The notes beneath the pieces are model-generated. The model was not told the origin of the DNA. It worked only from the letters and a program-made list of their open reading frames with translations, and ran no database searches. The position numbers were made by a program, and so were the translations under genes. A DNA stretch of 27,695 bases from Clostridiales bacterium (lineage in GTDB: Bacteria; Bacillota; Clostridia; Oscillospirales; Oscillospiraceae), in contig JAJBTD010000180.1 of the NCBI GenBank assembly GCA_020861055.1, positions 1 to 27,695 of the forward strand. The letters run 5' to 3'. Shown piece after piece: positions 21,416 through 27,695 of this stretch (within the stretch, counting starts at the first letter, position 1; each line of letters opens with the position of its first letter).

Positions 21416-22924
21416 ATGAGTAATTCCACCATTTACGAACGCTTTGCAGAAACCGTAACGCAATTTTCCGAACAGCCTGCTATTATAGAGCAGGAGCAAA
21501 CCCTCACCTACGCCCAGCTTGACCGGCGCATTGACGTGATTGCGAACAATTTCCCTTCCCACAGGGAGGGGCAAAGCCCCGGAAGTGCCGCTCGACGGCA
21601 GGAAACCTGCATCGGCATCGTGGCCGACCACGGGGCCGATTTCATCGCCGCCATTTTTGCCGTGCTGAAAACCGGGGCGGCATATGTTCCTGCGGAGCCG
21701 GATTTTCCGGAGGAGCGCATCCGCTTCATGATGCAGGAGAGCGGCGTGGGCTTCATTATCACACAGAAAAAGTATCAGGAGAAGCTGGCAGGCTTCCCTC
21801 TGCTTTTTTTGGAGGACATAACCGAGGAAACCACTGTGCAGGGAAGCAAACCCTTGACATGCCCGGAGTCTCTGGCCTATATTTTATATACCTCCGGTTC
21901 TACCGGAAAGCCGAAGGGCGTCTGTGTGACCAACGCCAACGTCTGTCACTATGTCCGGGCGTTTCAGCACGAGTTTCATCCCACTGCCGGGGACGTGATG
22001 CTGCAATACTCCGTCTGCTCCTTTGATATTTTTGTGGAGGAGGTGTTCGCCACCCTGCTCTCCGGGGCTGCTCTGGCCATCCCGGACGGTGAGGCGAGAG
22101 CGGATGTCCACTCCCTGATGGACTTTGTGCGGGCAAAAAACGTGACCATGCTCAGTGGTTTTCCCTATCTGCTGATGGAGCTGAACGAGCTGGAGTGCAT
22201 CCCATCCTGCCTGCGGCTGCTCATCAGCGGCGGAGACGTCCTGCGGGAGAGCTATGTCAATCACCTGCTGCCCCAGGTCACGGTCTACAACACCTACGGG
22301 CCGTCTGAAACCACTGTATGTTGCAGCTATTTCCGTTGCAACGGTCAGAAGGCGCTGGAGGACGGCACCTATCCCATCGGGAAACCGGTGCTTGGGACGC
22401 AGATCGAGCTGTTGGATGAAGACGGAAATCCCGTCCCTGCCGGTTCAGTGGGAGAGCTTTGCATCTCCGGTGGCGGCGTCTCCAATGGGTATCTCGACCA
22501 GAGCAAAAATGAGATGTTTGTGACCACAGTGGACGGGAAACGGCTCTACCGGAGCGGCGATTTGGGCTATCTCCTGCCGGACGGCAATCTGGCGTTTCTC
22601 CACCGCAGGGACTCTCAGGTGATGATTTTGGGAAAACGGGTGGAGCCGGAGGAGGTGGAAAACGTTCTGTGCGACTGCGAGGAGGTGCAGACCGCCGTGG
22701 TCTGCCCGTTCACGGACGAGCACGGCCTCTCCTACCTGACCGCCTATGTGGTCCCGGAGGGGACAGGGTTCATTCTGTCTGAGGTCAAGAAAAAGCTGCG
22801 GCGCTATCTGACCTCCTTTATGATACCGGAGTTTTTCGTGATACTGGACCACATTCCCCTGACCCCCAACGGAAAGCCGGACGTGAAACGCCTGCCGGTG
22901 GTGCTGAAGGAGGGGGGCTGCTGA
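21416..22924 (+). CDS. Stand-alone amino-acid adenylation enzyme
   Basis: A 502-residue ANL-family enzyme with complete core motifs: YTSGSTGKPKGVCVT (P-loop), SFDIFVEEV with the Asp that usually binds the amino group of an alpha-amino acid, NTYGPSETTV, YRSGDLGYLLPDG, a hinge RDSQVMILGKRVEPEEVEN, and TPNGKPDVKRLP with the catalytic Lys. It should activate an amino acid as the adenylate. There is no carrier-protein or condensation domain on it and none nearby. Residues about 45-63 (FPSHREGQSPGSAARRQET) come from structured repeat D, inserted in frame between the IANN helix and CIGIV. It is followed after 1 nt by a GNAT gene. Confidence 0.88.
   Translation: MSNSTIYERFAETVTQFSEQPAIIEQEQTLTYAQLDRRIDVIANNFPSHREGQSPGSAARRQETCIGIVADHGADFIAAIFAVLKTGAAYVPAEPDFPEERIRFMMQESGVGFIITQKKYQEKLAGFPLLFLEDITEETTVQGSKPLTCPESLAYILYTSGSTGKPKGVCVTNANVCHYVRAFQHEFHPTAGDVMLQYSVCSFDIFVEEVFATLLSGAALAIPDGEARADVHSLMDFVRAKNVTMLSGFPYLLMELNELECIPSCLRLLISGGDVLRESYVNHLLPQVTVYNTYGPSETTVCCSYFRCNGQKALEDGTYPIGKPVLGTQIELLDEDGNPVPAGSVGELCISGGGVSNGYLDQSKNEMFVTTVDGKRLYRSGDLGYLLPDGNLAFLHRRDSQVMILGKRVEPEEVENVLCDCEEVQTAVVCPFTDEHGLSYLTAYVVPEGTGFILSEVKKKLRRYLTSFMIPEFFVILDHIPLTPNGKPDVKRLPVVLKEGGC
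21550..21605 (+). repeat. Structured repeat, copy D, inside the adenylation gene
   Basis: From TTTCC to GGAAA it contains CCCTTCCC-ACA-GGGAGGGG, GGGGC-AAA-GCCCC (21568-21580), GGAAGT and GCCG-CTCGA-CGGC (21587-21599). It aligns without gaps with copy B from ACAGGGAG onward. The length keeps the reading frame. Confidence 0.7.
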
Positions 22925-22925
22925 G

Positions 22926-23399
22926 TTGGAACTTACGATCAGAAAAGCAGCCAGCTCCGACCTGGAGGAACTGATGCACTGGCGGGAAATCGTTTTGCGG
23001 GAGGTATTTTCCATCCCCGCCGAGGAGTACATGACAGCGCTCCTCGCCGCAAACCGTGCGTATTACCAAAACGCATTGGAAAACGGGGAACACGCCGCCT
23101 GTTTTGCCTGCGCCGGAGGAAAAATCGTGGGCTGCGGCGGCGTCTGTCTCTATCGGGAGATGCCCTCGCCGGACAATCCCAGCGGCAAATGCGGATATCT
23201 GATGAATATTTACACCCTCCCCGACCTGCGTCAGCGGGGCGTGGGCAAGAAGGTCGTGCAGTGGCTGGTACAGGAGGCGAAGCGCTGGGGCGCAGAGAAG
23301 ATCTATCTGGAGGCGTCAGAACAGGCGTATCCCCTGTATCGGGAATTGGGCTTTCAGGATATGAAGGGGTATTTGAAGTACAACGAAACATTGTTTTAG
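22926..23399 (+). CDS. GNAT-family N-acetyltransferase
   Basis: A 157-residue GNAT protein. The acetyl-CoA-binding motif A is visible as MNIYTLPDLRQRGVGKKVVQ (Q/RxxGxG/A), and the C-terminal EASEQAYPLYRELGFQDMKG is the usual end of the fold. It transfers an acetyl or acyl group to an amine. The start is an unusual TTG at 22926, 1 nt after the adenylation stop, with AAGGAGG about 12 nt upstream; no ATG occurs in the first 16 codons. The near overlap with the adenylation gene and the esterase that follows suggest one small pathway. Confidence 0.85.
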   Translation: MELTIRKAASSDLEELMHWREIVLREVFSIPAEEYMTALLAANRAYYQNALENGEHAACFACAGGKIVGCGGVCLYREMPSPDNPSGKCGYLMNIYTLPDLRQRGVGKKVVQWLVQEAKRWGAEKIYLEASEQAYPLYRELGFQDMKGYLKYNETLF

Positions 23400-23415
23400 G
23401 GCAAAGTGAGGAAGT

Positions 23416-24108
23416 ATGAAAGCAGAAAAGGCGGTCACGCTACAAGCAAATGGAAAAAAGATACAGGTCTACCGTGCAACACAGGCAGCGCCGCTGGTCA
23501 TTTACCACGCCGTCATGGGGGAGGGGAAAGCCTTGTGGCAGGCCTGTCAGAAGCCGGACTGTCCGGCGTTTTCGCTGGCGGTCATCAACGGCGTGAGCTG
23601 GGATGACGATATGACGCCGTGGGCCATCCCACCCATCTCCAAGGGGGACACCCCCTGTTCCGGCGGCGCAGACGCTTGGTTAGCGCAGCTCACCGACGAG
23701 CTGCTGCCGCAGATCACGGCAGCGCTCCCGGCCCCGCCGACGTACTGCGCCCTGGCGGGCTATTCCCTGGCCGGGCTGTTCGCCGTGTACGCCGGGTACA
23801 AAACAGACTGCTTCTCCCGTCTTGTCTCCGCATCCGGTTCCCTGTGGTATCCTGATTTCATCCCGTTTGTCCAGCAGCGCCGCATTTCGGAACAGGTGAA
23901 GGTAATCTATTTCTCTCTGGGCGACCAGGAGAGCCACACGAAAAATCCGCACCTCGCCCCGGTGGAGGAGAACACCCGGTTTCTAGCGCAGTACTTTTCA
24001 GAGCAGGGTATCCAAACGACCTTCCAGCTGAACAAAGGAAACCACTACCAAAACTCTACGGGGCGGATGGCCGCAGGGATTCAGTGGGCGCTGAAGCAGC
24101 AGCTTTGA
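23416..24108 (+). CDS. Alpha/beta hydrolase, Fes/IroE-like serine esterase
   Basis: A 230-residue alpha/beta hydrolase. The nucleophile elbow is GYSLAG (Ser117), with Asp170 in SLGD and His210 in GNHYQN as the likely triad. Overall it resembles the esterase D/IroE group (predicted hydrolase of the alpha/beta superfamily) that cleaves esters such as those in siderophores. It lacks a signal peptide and is thus cytoplasmic. The ATG follows GTGAGGAAG. It is the last gene of the array before the terminator at 24158. Its association with an adenylation enzyme and an acetyltransferase suggests release or editing of an acylated product. Confidence 0.83.
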   Translation: MKAEKAVTLQANGKKIQVYRATQAAPLVIYHAVMGEGKALWQACQKPDCPAFSLAVINGVSWDDDMTPWAIPPISKGDTPCSGGADAWLAQLTDELLPQITAALPAPPTYCALAGYSLAGLFAVYAGYKTDCFSRLVSASGSLWYPDFIPFVQQRRISEQVKVIYFSLGDQESHTKNPHLAPVEENTRFLAQYFSEQGIQTTFQLNKGNHYQNSTGRMAAGIQWALKQQL

Positions 24109-24157
24109 GCGTTGCAGGAAACAGGAACGACAGTATCATTCGTTCAGAAAACAAGTA

Positions 24158-24197
24158 ACCCGGCAGATTGACACTATTTTGTGACGGTCTGCCGGGT
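24158..24197 (+). terminator. Terminator at the right edge of the island
   Basis: ACCCGGCAGA (24158-24167) pairs perfectly with TCTGCCGGGT (24188-24197), with a 20-nt loop that can pair further (GACAC/GTGAC), followed by CTTCTCATATTT. Its right half is, in reverse complement, identical over 16 bases to 12590-12605. Confidence 0.75.
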
Positions 24198-24269
24198 CTT
24201 CTCATATTTCTGCGAACCCACAATGTCGGAATTTTACAATCAATCCCACATCGGGGGAGGCTGATTGCC

Positions 24270-25592
24270 TCATTTCCAGTGCTTTTTATGCCTCTCGTAC
24301 GGCATCGTTTTTGCAGCCTCCAGGTTCGCTGTACGGCGATTTTTCACCTCATTGCTCATCGGCTGAATCTCTCCAGCTCTCGTCAGTGCCTCCTTGGTCA
24401 GCATCGGCCCAACAAGCTCATAAATCAAGATGGCGAAAAGTGTAATATTGCGGATCAGATCTCCCTGTTCTCCCAACTGCTGGGCGGTCACACACATTCC
24501 CAGGGCAACACCTGCCTGCGGTAAGAGCGTAATACCCAGATACTTGCAGATGGTATCGCTGCAATGGGTCGCACGGGCAGAAAGAGAGGCTCCCAGATAC
24601 TTTCCGGCAGAGCGGGTCAGAATGTAGACAAGACCGATCAGCACGATGGTGATGTCCGTAAATACACTCAGCTCCAGCTGTGCGCCGGAAATGACAAAAA
24701 AAGCGGCGAAAAGCGGATTTGTCCAGCTATCTGTTTTGTCCATAATCTCTCCGGACAAAGGACACAGATTGCAAAAAACCGTTCCCAGCATCATACAGAC
24801 CAGCAAAGAGGAAAAGCTGATTGTGACCGATCCGATATTAAATTCCAGCATAGAGAGCGCTGTGGTCAGAAGCACAAATGCAATAGACATATTCAGCCGA
24901 TTGGTATTGGAATTAAACAGCTTTTCAATTTGGGTGAGCAGCCAGCCCATTCCCGCACCCAGTGCAAGAGACAGAATAATCTCGAGCAGGGGATTGATGA
25001 TAATAGAGACAAAATCAATCGCTCCGGTCACCATCGCGCGAGCAGCGCCGAAGCTCACTGCAAATACCACCAGACCAACCGCATCATCCAGGGCCACGAT
25101 TGGCAGCAGCAGATCGACCAGCGGCCCCTTTGCCTTGTACTGACGCACAACCATCAGGGTCGCCGCTGGCGCAGTAGCGGTTGCAATAGCGCCTAAAGTG
25201 ATTGCCTGTGCTGGGGTCAAGCTTCCGTTGGTCGCCACGCTGACGAGCAGAAGTGCCGCATCCACGAACAGAGCCGCTGTCAGTGCCTGGACAATGCCTA
25301 TGATAAAGGCCTGCTTTCCAGTCTTTTTCAACTGTGACAGACGAAATTCGTTGCCAATGGAGAAGGCAATGAATCCAAGCGCTACGTCTGAAATCAGGCT
25401 TAGTTCGTCCACGCTGTCCATTGAGGTGAACCCCAGCCCTGGAATGCCCAAACGCCCCAAACAATATGGGCCAATCAGGACACCGGCAATCAAATATGCA
25501 GTGACAGACGGCAGCTTCAAAGGCTTAAAGATGCGGGTCATGAGCAGACCCGCAAGGACAGCGATGGAAAGTGACAGCAAAATGGAAACCAT
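24270..25592 (-). CDS. Cation:proton antiporter (CPA2/KefB-like)
   Basis: A 440-residue membrane protein with about 12 helices of the Na+/H+ or K+/H+ exchanger fold (PF00999). Conserved parts are LIAGVLIGPYCLG, the TAPAATLMVV unwound segment, VALDDAVGLVVFAV with the paired Asp residues that bind the ion, and a basic cytoplasmic tail of about 45 residues. No TrkA-type nucleotide domain is present. The ATG at 25592 follows GGAGGGG; longer in-frame starts lack a site. The coding sequence looks AT-richer than the decarboxylase and spore genes. It is a single-gene unit behind the ABC transporter. The ion cannot be told from the sequence. Confidence 0.87.
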   Translation of the reverse strand: MVSILLSLSIAVLAGLLMTRIFKPLKLPSVTAYLIAGVLIGPYCLGRLGIPGLGFTSMDSVDELSLISDVALGFIAFSIGNEFRLSQLKKTGKQAFIIGIVQALTAALFVDAALLLVSVATNGSLTPAQAITLGAIATATAPAATLMVVRQYKAKGPLVDLLLPIVALDDAVGLVVFAVSFGAARAMVTGAIDFVSIIINPLLEIILSLALGAGMGWLLTQIEKLFNSNTNRLNMSIAFVLLTTALSMLEFNIGSVTISFSSLLVCMMLGTVFCNLCPLSGEIMDKTDSWTNPLFAAFFVISGAQLELSVFTDITIVLIGLVYILTRSAGKYLGASLSARATHCSDTICKYLGITLLPQAGVALGMCVTAQQLGEQGDLIRNITLFAILIYELVGPMLTKEALTRAGEIQPMSNEVKNRRTANLEAAKTMPYERHKKHWK

Positions 25593-25627
25593 ATGATTGA
25601 TTCCCCTCCTCATCTTCAAACCAACAC

Positions 25628-25644
25628 CCAATGATATGGATTGG
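25628..25644. promoter_or_regulatory. CCAAT-N7-ATTGG palindrome upstream of the antiporter
   Basis: CCAAT (25628-25632) and ATTGG (25640-25644) form an inverted repeat 36 bp before the antiporter ATG. It might be a regulator site. I see no convincing sigma-A promoter in this gap. Confidence 0.3.
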
Positions 25645-25703
25645 TATATCGTGTAATGCACACCTCTCTACCTTCACTTTAAGGTGCATAGCACGAAAAT
25701 AAC

Positions 25704-25752
25704 AGCCTTTCGGCTTGCTGCCGCCCCCGAATCAAGATTCAGAGGCGGCAGC
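25704..25752 (-). terminator. Terminator region after the ABC transporter gene
   Basis: GCTGCCGCC (25717-25725) pairs with GGCGGCAGC (25744-25752), with an inner GAATC/GATTC stem. A second small hairpin AGCC-GAAA-GGCT (25704-25715 on the minus strand) follows, with GTTATTTT after it. Together they probably end the ABC transcript before the antiporter. Confidence 0.65.
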
Positions 25753-25789
25753 ATTTTCCTATTCAAATCAAGATGCTTACAGTGTTTGG

Positions 25790-27634
25790 TCAGCACGCCT
25801 CCTCAAACTGGCTGTTGTACAGCTCCGCATAGAAGCCGTTCTGTTTCAGCAGCTCCTCGTGGCTGCCCTGCTCCACGATGTCGCCGTCCCGCATGACCAG
25901 GATGAGGTCGGCATTCTTGATGGTGGACAACCGGTGGGCGATGACGAAGCTGGTGCGCTTGTCTGTCAGCTTGTCCATGGCCTGCTGGGTCAGCATTTCG
26001 GTCTTGGTGTCTACGCTGGAGGTGGCCTCGTCCAGGATCAGCATGGGGCTGTTCTGGATCATGGCTCTGGCGATGGTCATCAGCTGTTTCTGCCCGGCGG
26101 AAATAGAAGTGTTGTCGGTCAAAACGGTGTCGTAACCATGTGGCAGCGCCTGAATGAAGTTATGGATGCCGCAGGCTTTGCAGGCTTCAATCATCTGCTC
26201 ATCGGTGACGCCCTGGGTGTTGTAGAGCAGGTTCTCCCGAACCGTTCCCTCAAACAGCCAGGTATCCTGGAGCACCATGCCGAACTGACTGTGAACGTTG
26301 CTTCTGGGGATGTCGGTGGTGGGAACGCCGTCGATGAGGATGGTTCCGCCTGTCGGCTCGAAGAACCGCATCAGCAGATTGACCATGGTGGTCTTGCCTG
26401 CGCCGGTGGGGCCGACGATGGCCACATTCTGCCCCGGCTTGACCTTGGCGCTGAAGTCGTGGATGATCTCCTTTTCCGGGGCGTTGGGATAGGCAAACTT
26501 CACATGGCGGAACTCCACCTCGCCGTGTACGGCGTCAATGCGCTTCACCTTGTCAGACTCGTCCTCCATCTCCTCCTCGGCCAGGAACTCAAAGACACGC
26601 TCGGAGGCAGCCGCACAGGACTGCACCTGGGTCATAGCCTGAGAGATCTGCCGCAGCGGAGACTCAAATAGGCGGGTGTAGATCACGAAGGACGACATAA
26701 CAAAAAAGGTGATGTTGCCGTTGATGATCTGCCAGGCGCCCACCACGCAGACCGCCACATAGCCCAGATTGCCCACGAAGGTCATCAGGGGCTGCATCAG
26801 TCCGGACAGGAACTGGGAGCGGAAGTTTGCGGTCTTGACCGCCTGGTTCATGGTGTCGAAGGTATCCCGCACCTCGTCCTCCGCGTTCAGGATGCGGATG
26901 ACGTCGTGCCCTGCGTACATCTCCTCGATGTAGCCGTTCAGAGTACCCAGGCTCTCCTGCCGGGCGGTGAAGTATTTCTGAGAGCGGCTCATAATGACCA
27001 CCATCAGCACCAGGCCGATGAGGGTGGAAAGCACCGTGGTGGTCGCCAGCACCCAGTCCGTGTAATACATCATGATGAGACAGCCCACGAGCTGTGCGAC
27101 GGCGGTGACCAGGTTGGAAAGGCTGTTGGACATGGCCTGCCCAATCATGTCCACATCGTTGGTCATACGGGAAAGCACGTCGCCTGCGGCGTTGCCGGAG
27201 AAGTATTTCAGGGGCAGGCGGTTGATTTTGGTATCAATGTCCCCGCGGAGCCGTTTGGCCGTCCGCTGGGTCACGGTCTGCATGATGAAGTGCTGGACAA
27301 AGTTGCATACAGCGCTGGCCAGGTAGATGCCTACCAGCAGCACAACCACGCTCAGGATCCCGTCCATATCAATTTCAGTGGAAAGCCCATCGTAAATATA
27401 ATCGGTCAGCCGGCTGAGCTGGTCCGGGCCGATGATGGTAAAGACTGCGGCGACGGCAGCCAGCACCAGTGCCACGACGATGATGCCCACCTGGCCTTTC
27501 AAATAGGAGAGCAGGCTCAACAATGCGCCCTTCATATCCTTTGCTTTGCCGCCGCCTCTGCCGCCCATGGGGCCGCGGCCCATCGGGCCTCTTCTCATAG
27601 GCGCGGCAGCTCTGGCTTGTCTGTTTTCTGCCAT
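25790..27634 (-). CDS. ABC transporter, fused permease/ATPase half-transporter (multidrug type)
   Basis: A 614-residue type IV exporter half. An unusual Gly/Arg/Met/Pro-rich N-terminus (RRGPMGRGPMGGRGGG) precedes six membrane helices. The ATPase domain has GPTGAGKTT (Walker A), LQDTWLF (Q-loop), ISAGQKQL (a variant signature), MLILDEATSSVD (Walker B) and IAHRLSTI (H-loop). It exports drugs or lipids in a dimer. Such genes usually come in pairs; the partner would lie upstream beyond the window edge, and the last 60 bp hold no start. The ATG at 27634 follows GGAGG; a GTG three codons earlier overlaps the site. Confidence 0.93.
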   Translation of the reverse strand: MAENRQARAAAPMRRGPMGRGPMGGRGGGKAKDMKGALLSLLSYLKGQVGIIVVALVLAAVAAVFTIIGPDQLSRLTDYIYDGLSTEIDMDGILSVVVLLVGIYLASAVCNFVQHFIMQTVTQRTAKRLRGDIDTKINRLPLKYFSGNAAGDVLSRMTNDVDMIGQAMSNSLSNLVTAVAQLVGCLIMMYYTDWVLATTTVLSTLIGLVLMVVIMSRSQKYFTARQESLGTLNGYIEEMYAGHDVIRILNAEDEVRDTFDTMNQAVKTANFRSQFLSGLMQPLMTFVGNLGYVAVCVVGAWQIINGNITFFVMSSFVIYTRLFESPLRQISQAMTQVQSCAAASERVFEFLAEEEMEDESDKVKRIDAVHGEVEFRHVKFAYPNAPEKEIIHDFSAKVKPGQNVAIVGPTGAGKTTMVNLLMRFFEPTGGTILIDGVPTTDIPRSNVHSQFGMVLQDTWLFEGTVRENLLYNTQGVTDEQMIEACKACGIHNFIQALPHGYDTVLTDNTSISAGQKQLMTIARAMIQNSPMLILDEATSSVDTKTEMLTQQAMDKLTDKRTSFVIAHRLSTIKNADLILVMRDGDIVEQGSHEELLKQNGFYAELYNSQFEEAC

Positions 27635-27695
27635 AATAGACACACCTCCTCGTATAATAAGTTAAAAGTGAATAGTTTCAGGCGACAGCAGGCTT

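Noticed and set aside
25715..26671. Plus-strand open frame opposite the ABC transporter
   Set aside because: Shadow of the ATPase domain on the other strand; Gly/His/Leu-rich translation without a family.
1..27695. CRISPR arrays, tRNA or rRNA genes, integrase or transposase genes
   Set aside because: Looked for regular spacer repeats, cloverleaf patterns and DDE or integrase motifs on both strands; none were seen.

Overview
The window looks like a chromosome segment of a GC-rich, spore-forming gut clostridium of the Oscillospiraceae type (Flavonifractor, Lawsonibacter or Pseudoflavonifractor relatives). The basis is the sporulation genes spoIVB, spoVAD and spoVAE, a sodium-pumping decarboxylase with a separate biotin carrier, strong AGGAGG ribosome sites, and GC-rich coding sequence. 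The genus is an inference; there is no rRNA or tRNA gene in the window to fix it.

Layout. 1-2256 (minus): spoIVB, spoVAD and the start of spoVAE, a forespore germination/sporulation block. 2640-4896 (plus): a split ThrE-type threonine/serine exporter pair and a zinc-ribbon membrane protein. 5048-6618 (plus): an ECF-type sigma factor overlapped by its likely membrane partner (DUF4179 type). 6749-7390 (minus): a membrane-anchored XRE regulator. 7577-10940 (minus): the oadA-oadG-biotin carrier-oadB sodium-translocating decarboxylase operon behind a good sigma-A promoter. 10941-12646: a long region with no clear large gene. It holds short direct repeats, a possible 28-residue membrane peptide, and remnants of at least three broken genes (SH3-like, GH3 beta-glucosidase, nitroreductase).

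12647-24108 is an accessory island. A TetR repressor diverges from a long plus-strand array: three HXXEE membrane proteins, a flavodoxin/ferredoxin (EFR1) protein, a short-chain dehydrogenase, a nitroreductase, three tandem sirtuins, a poly(ADP-ribose) glycohydrolase (PARG)-like macrodomain protein, a stand-alone amino-acid adenylation enzyme, a GNAT acetyltransferase and a serine esterase. TetR and the array are driven by two face-to-face sigma-A promoters that share their -10 region, with GTTGAC half-sites at both -35 boxes. A second promoter precedes the nitroreductase. A 16-bp inverted repeat, inside terminator-like hairpins, brackets the whole island.

The most interesting content is the sirtuin/PARG block. 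All three sirtuins carry Gln where classical deacetylases have the catalytic His. This is the pattern known from class M (SirTM) ADP-ribosylating sirtuins. They are followed directly by a TIGR02452-type glycohydrolase that could remove ADP-ribose. I infer a self-contained write/erase ADP-ribosylation module, without the GcvH-L/LplA partners known from SirTM operons, so its target is unknown. The same island carries a small family of structured repeats (GGAAGT followed by a hairpin with loop CTTGA) whose stems vary with compensating changes. One copy lies in frame inside the adenylation gene.

24270-27634 (minus): a cation:proton antiporter and an ABC multidrug-type half-transporter.
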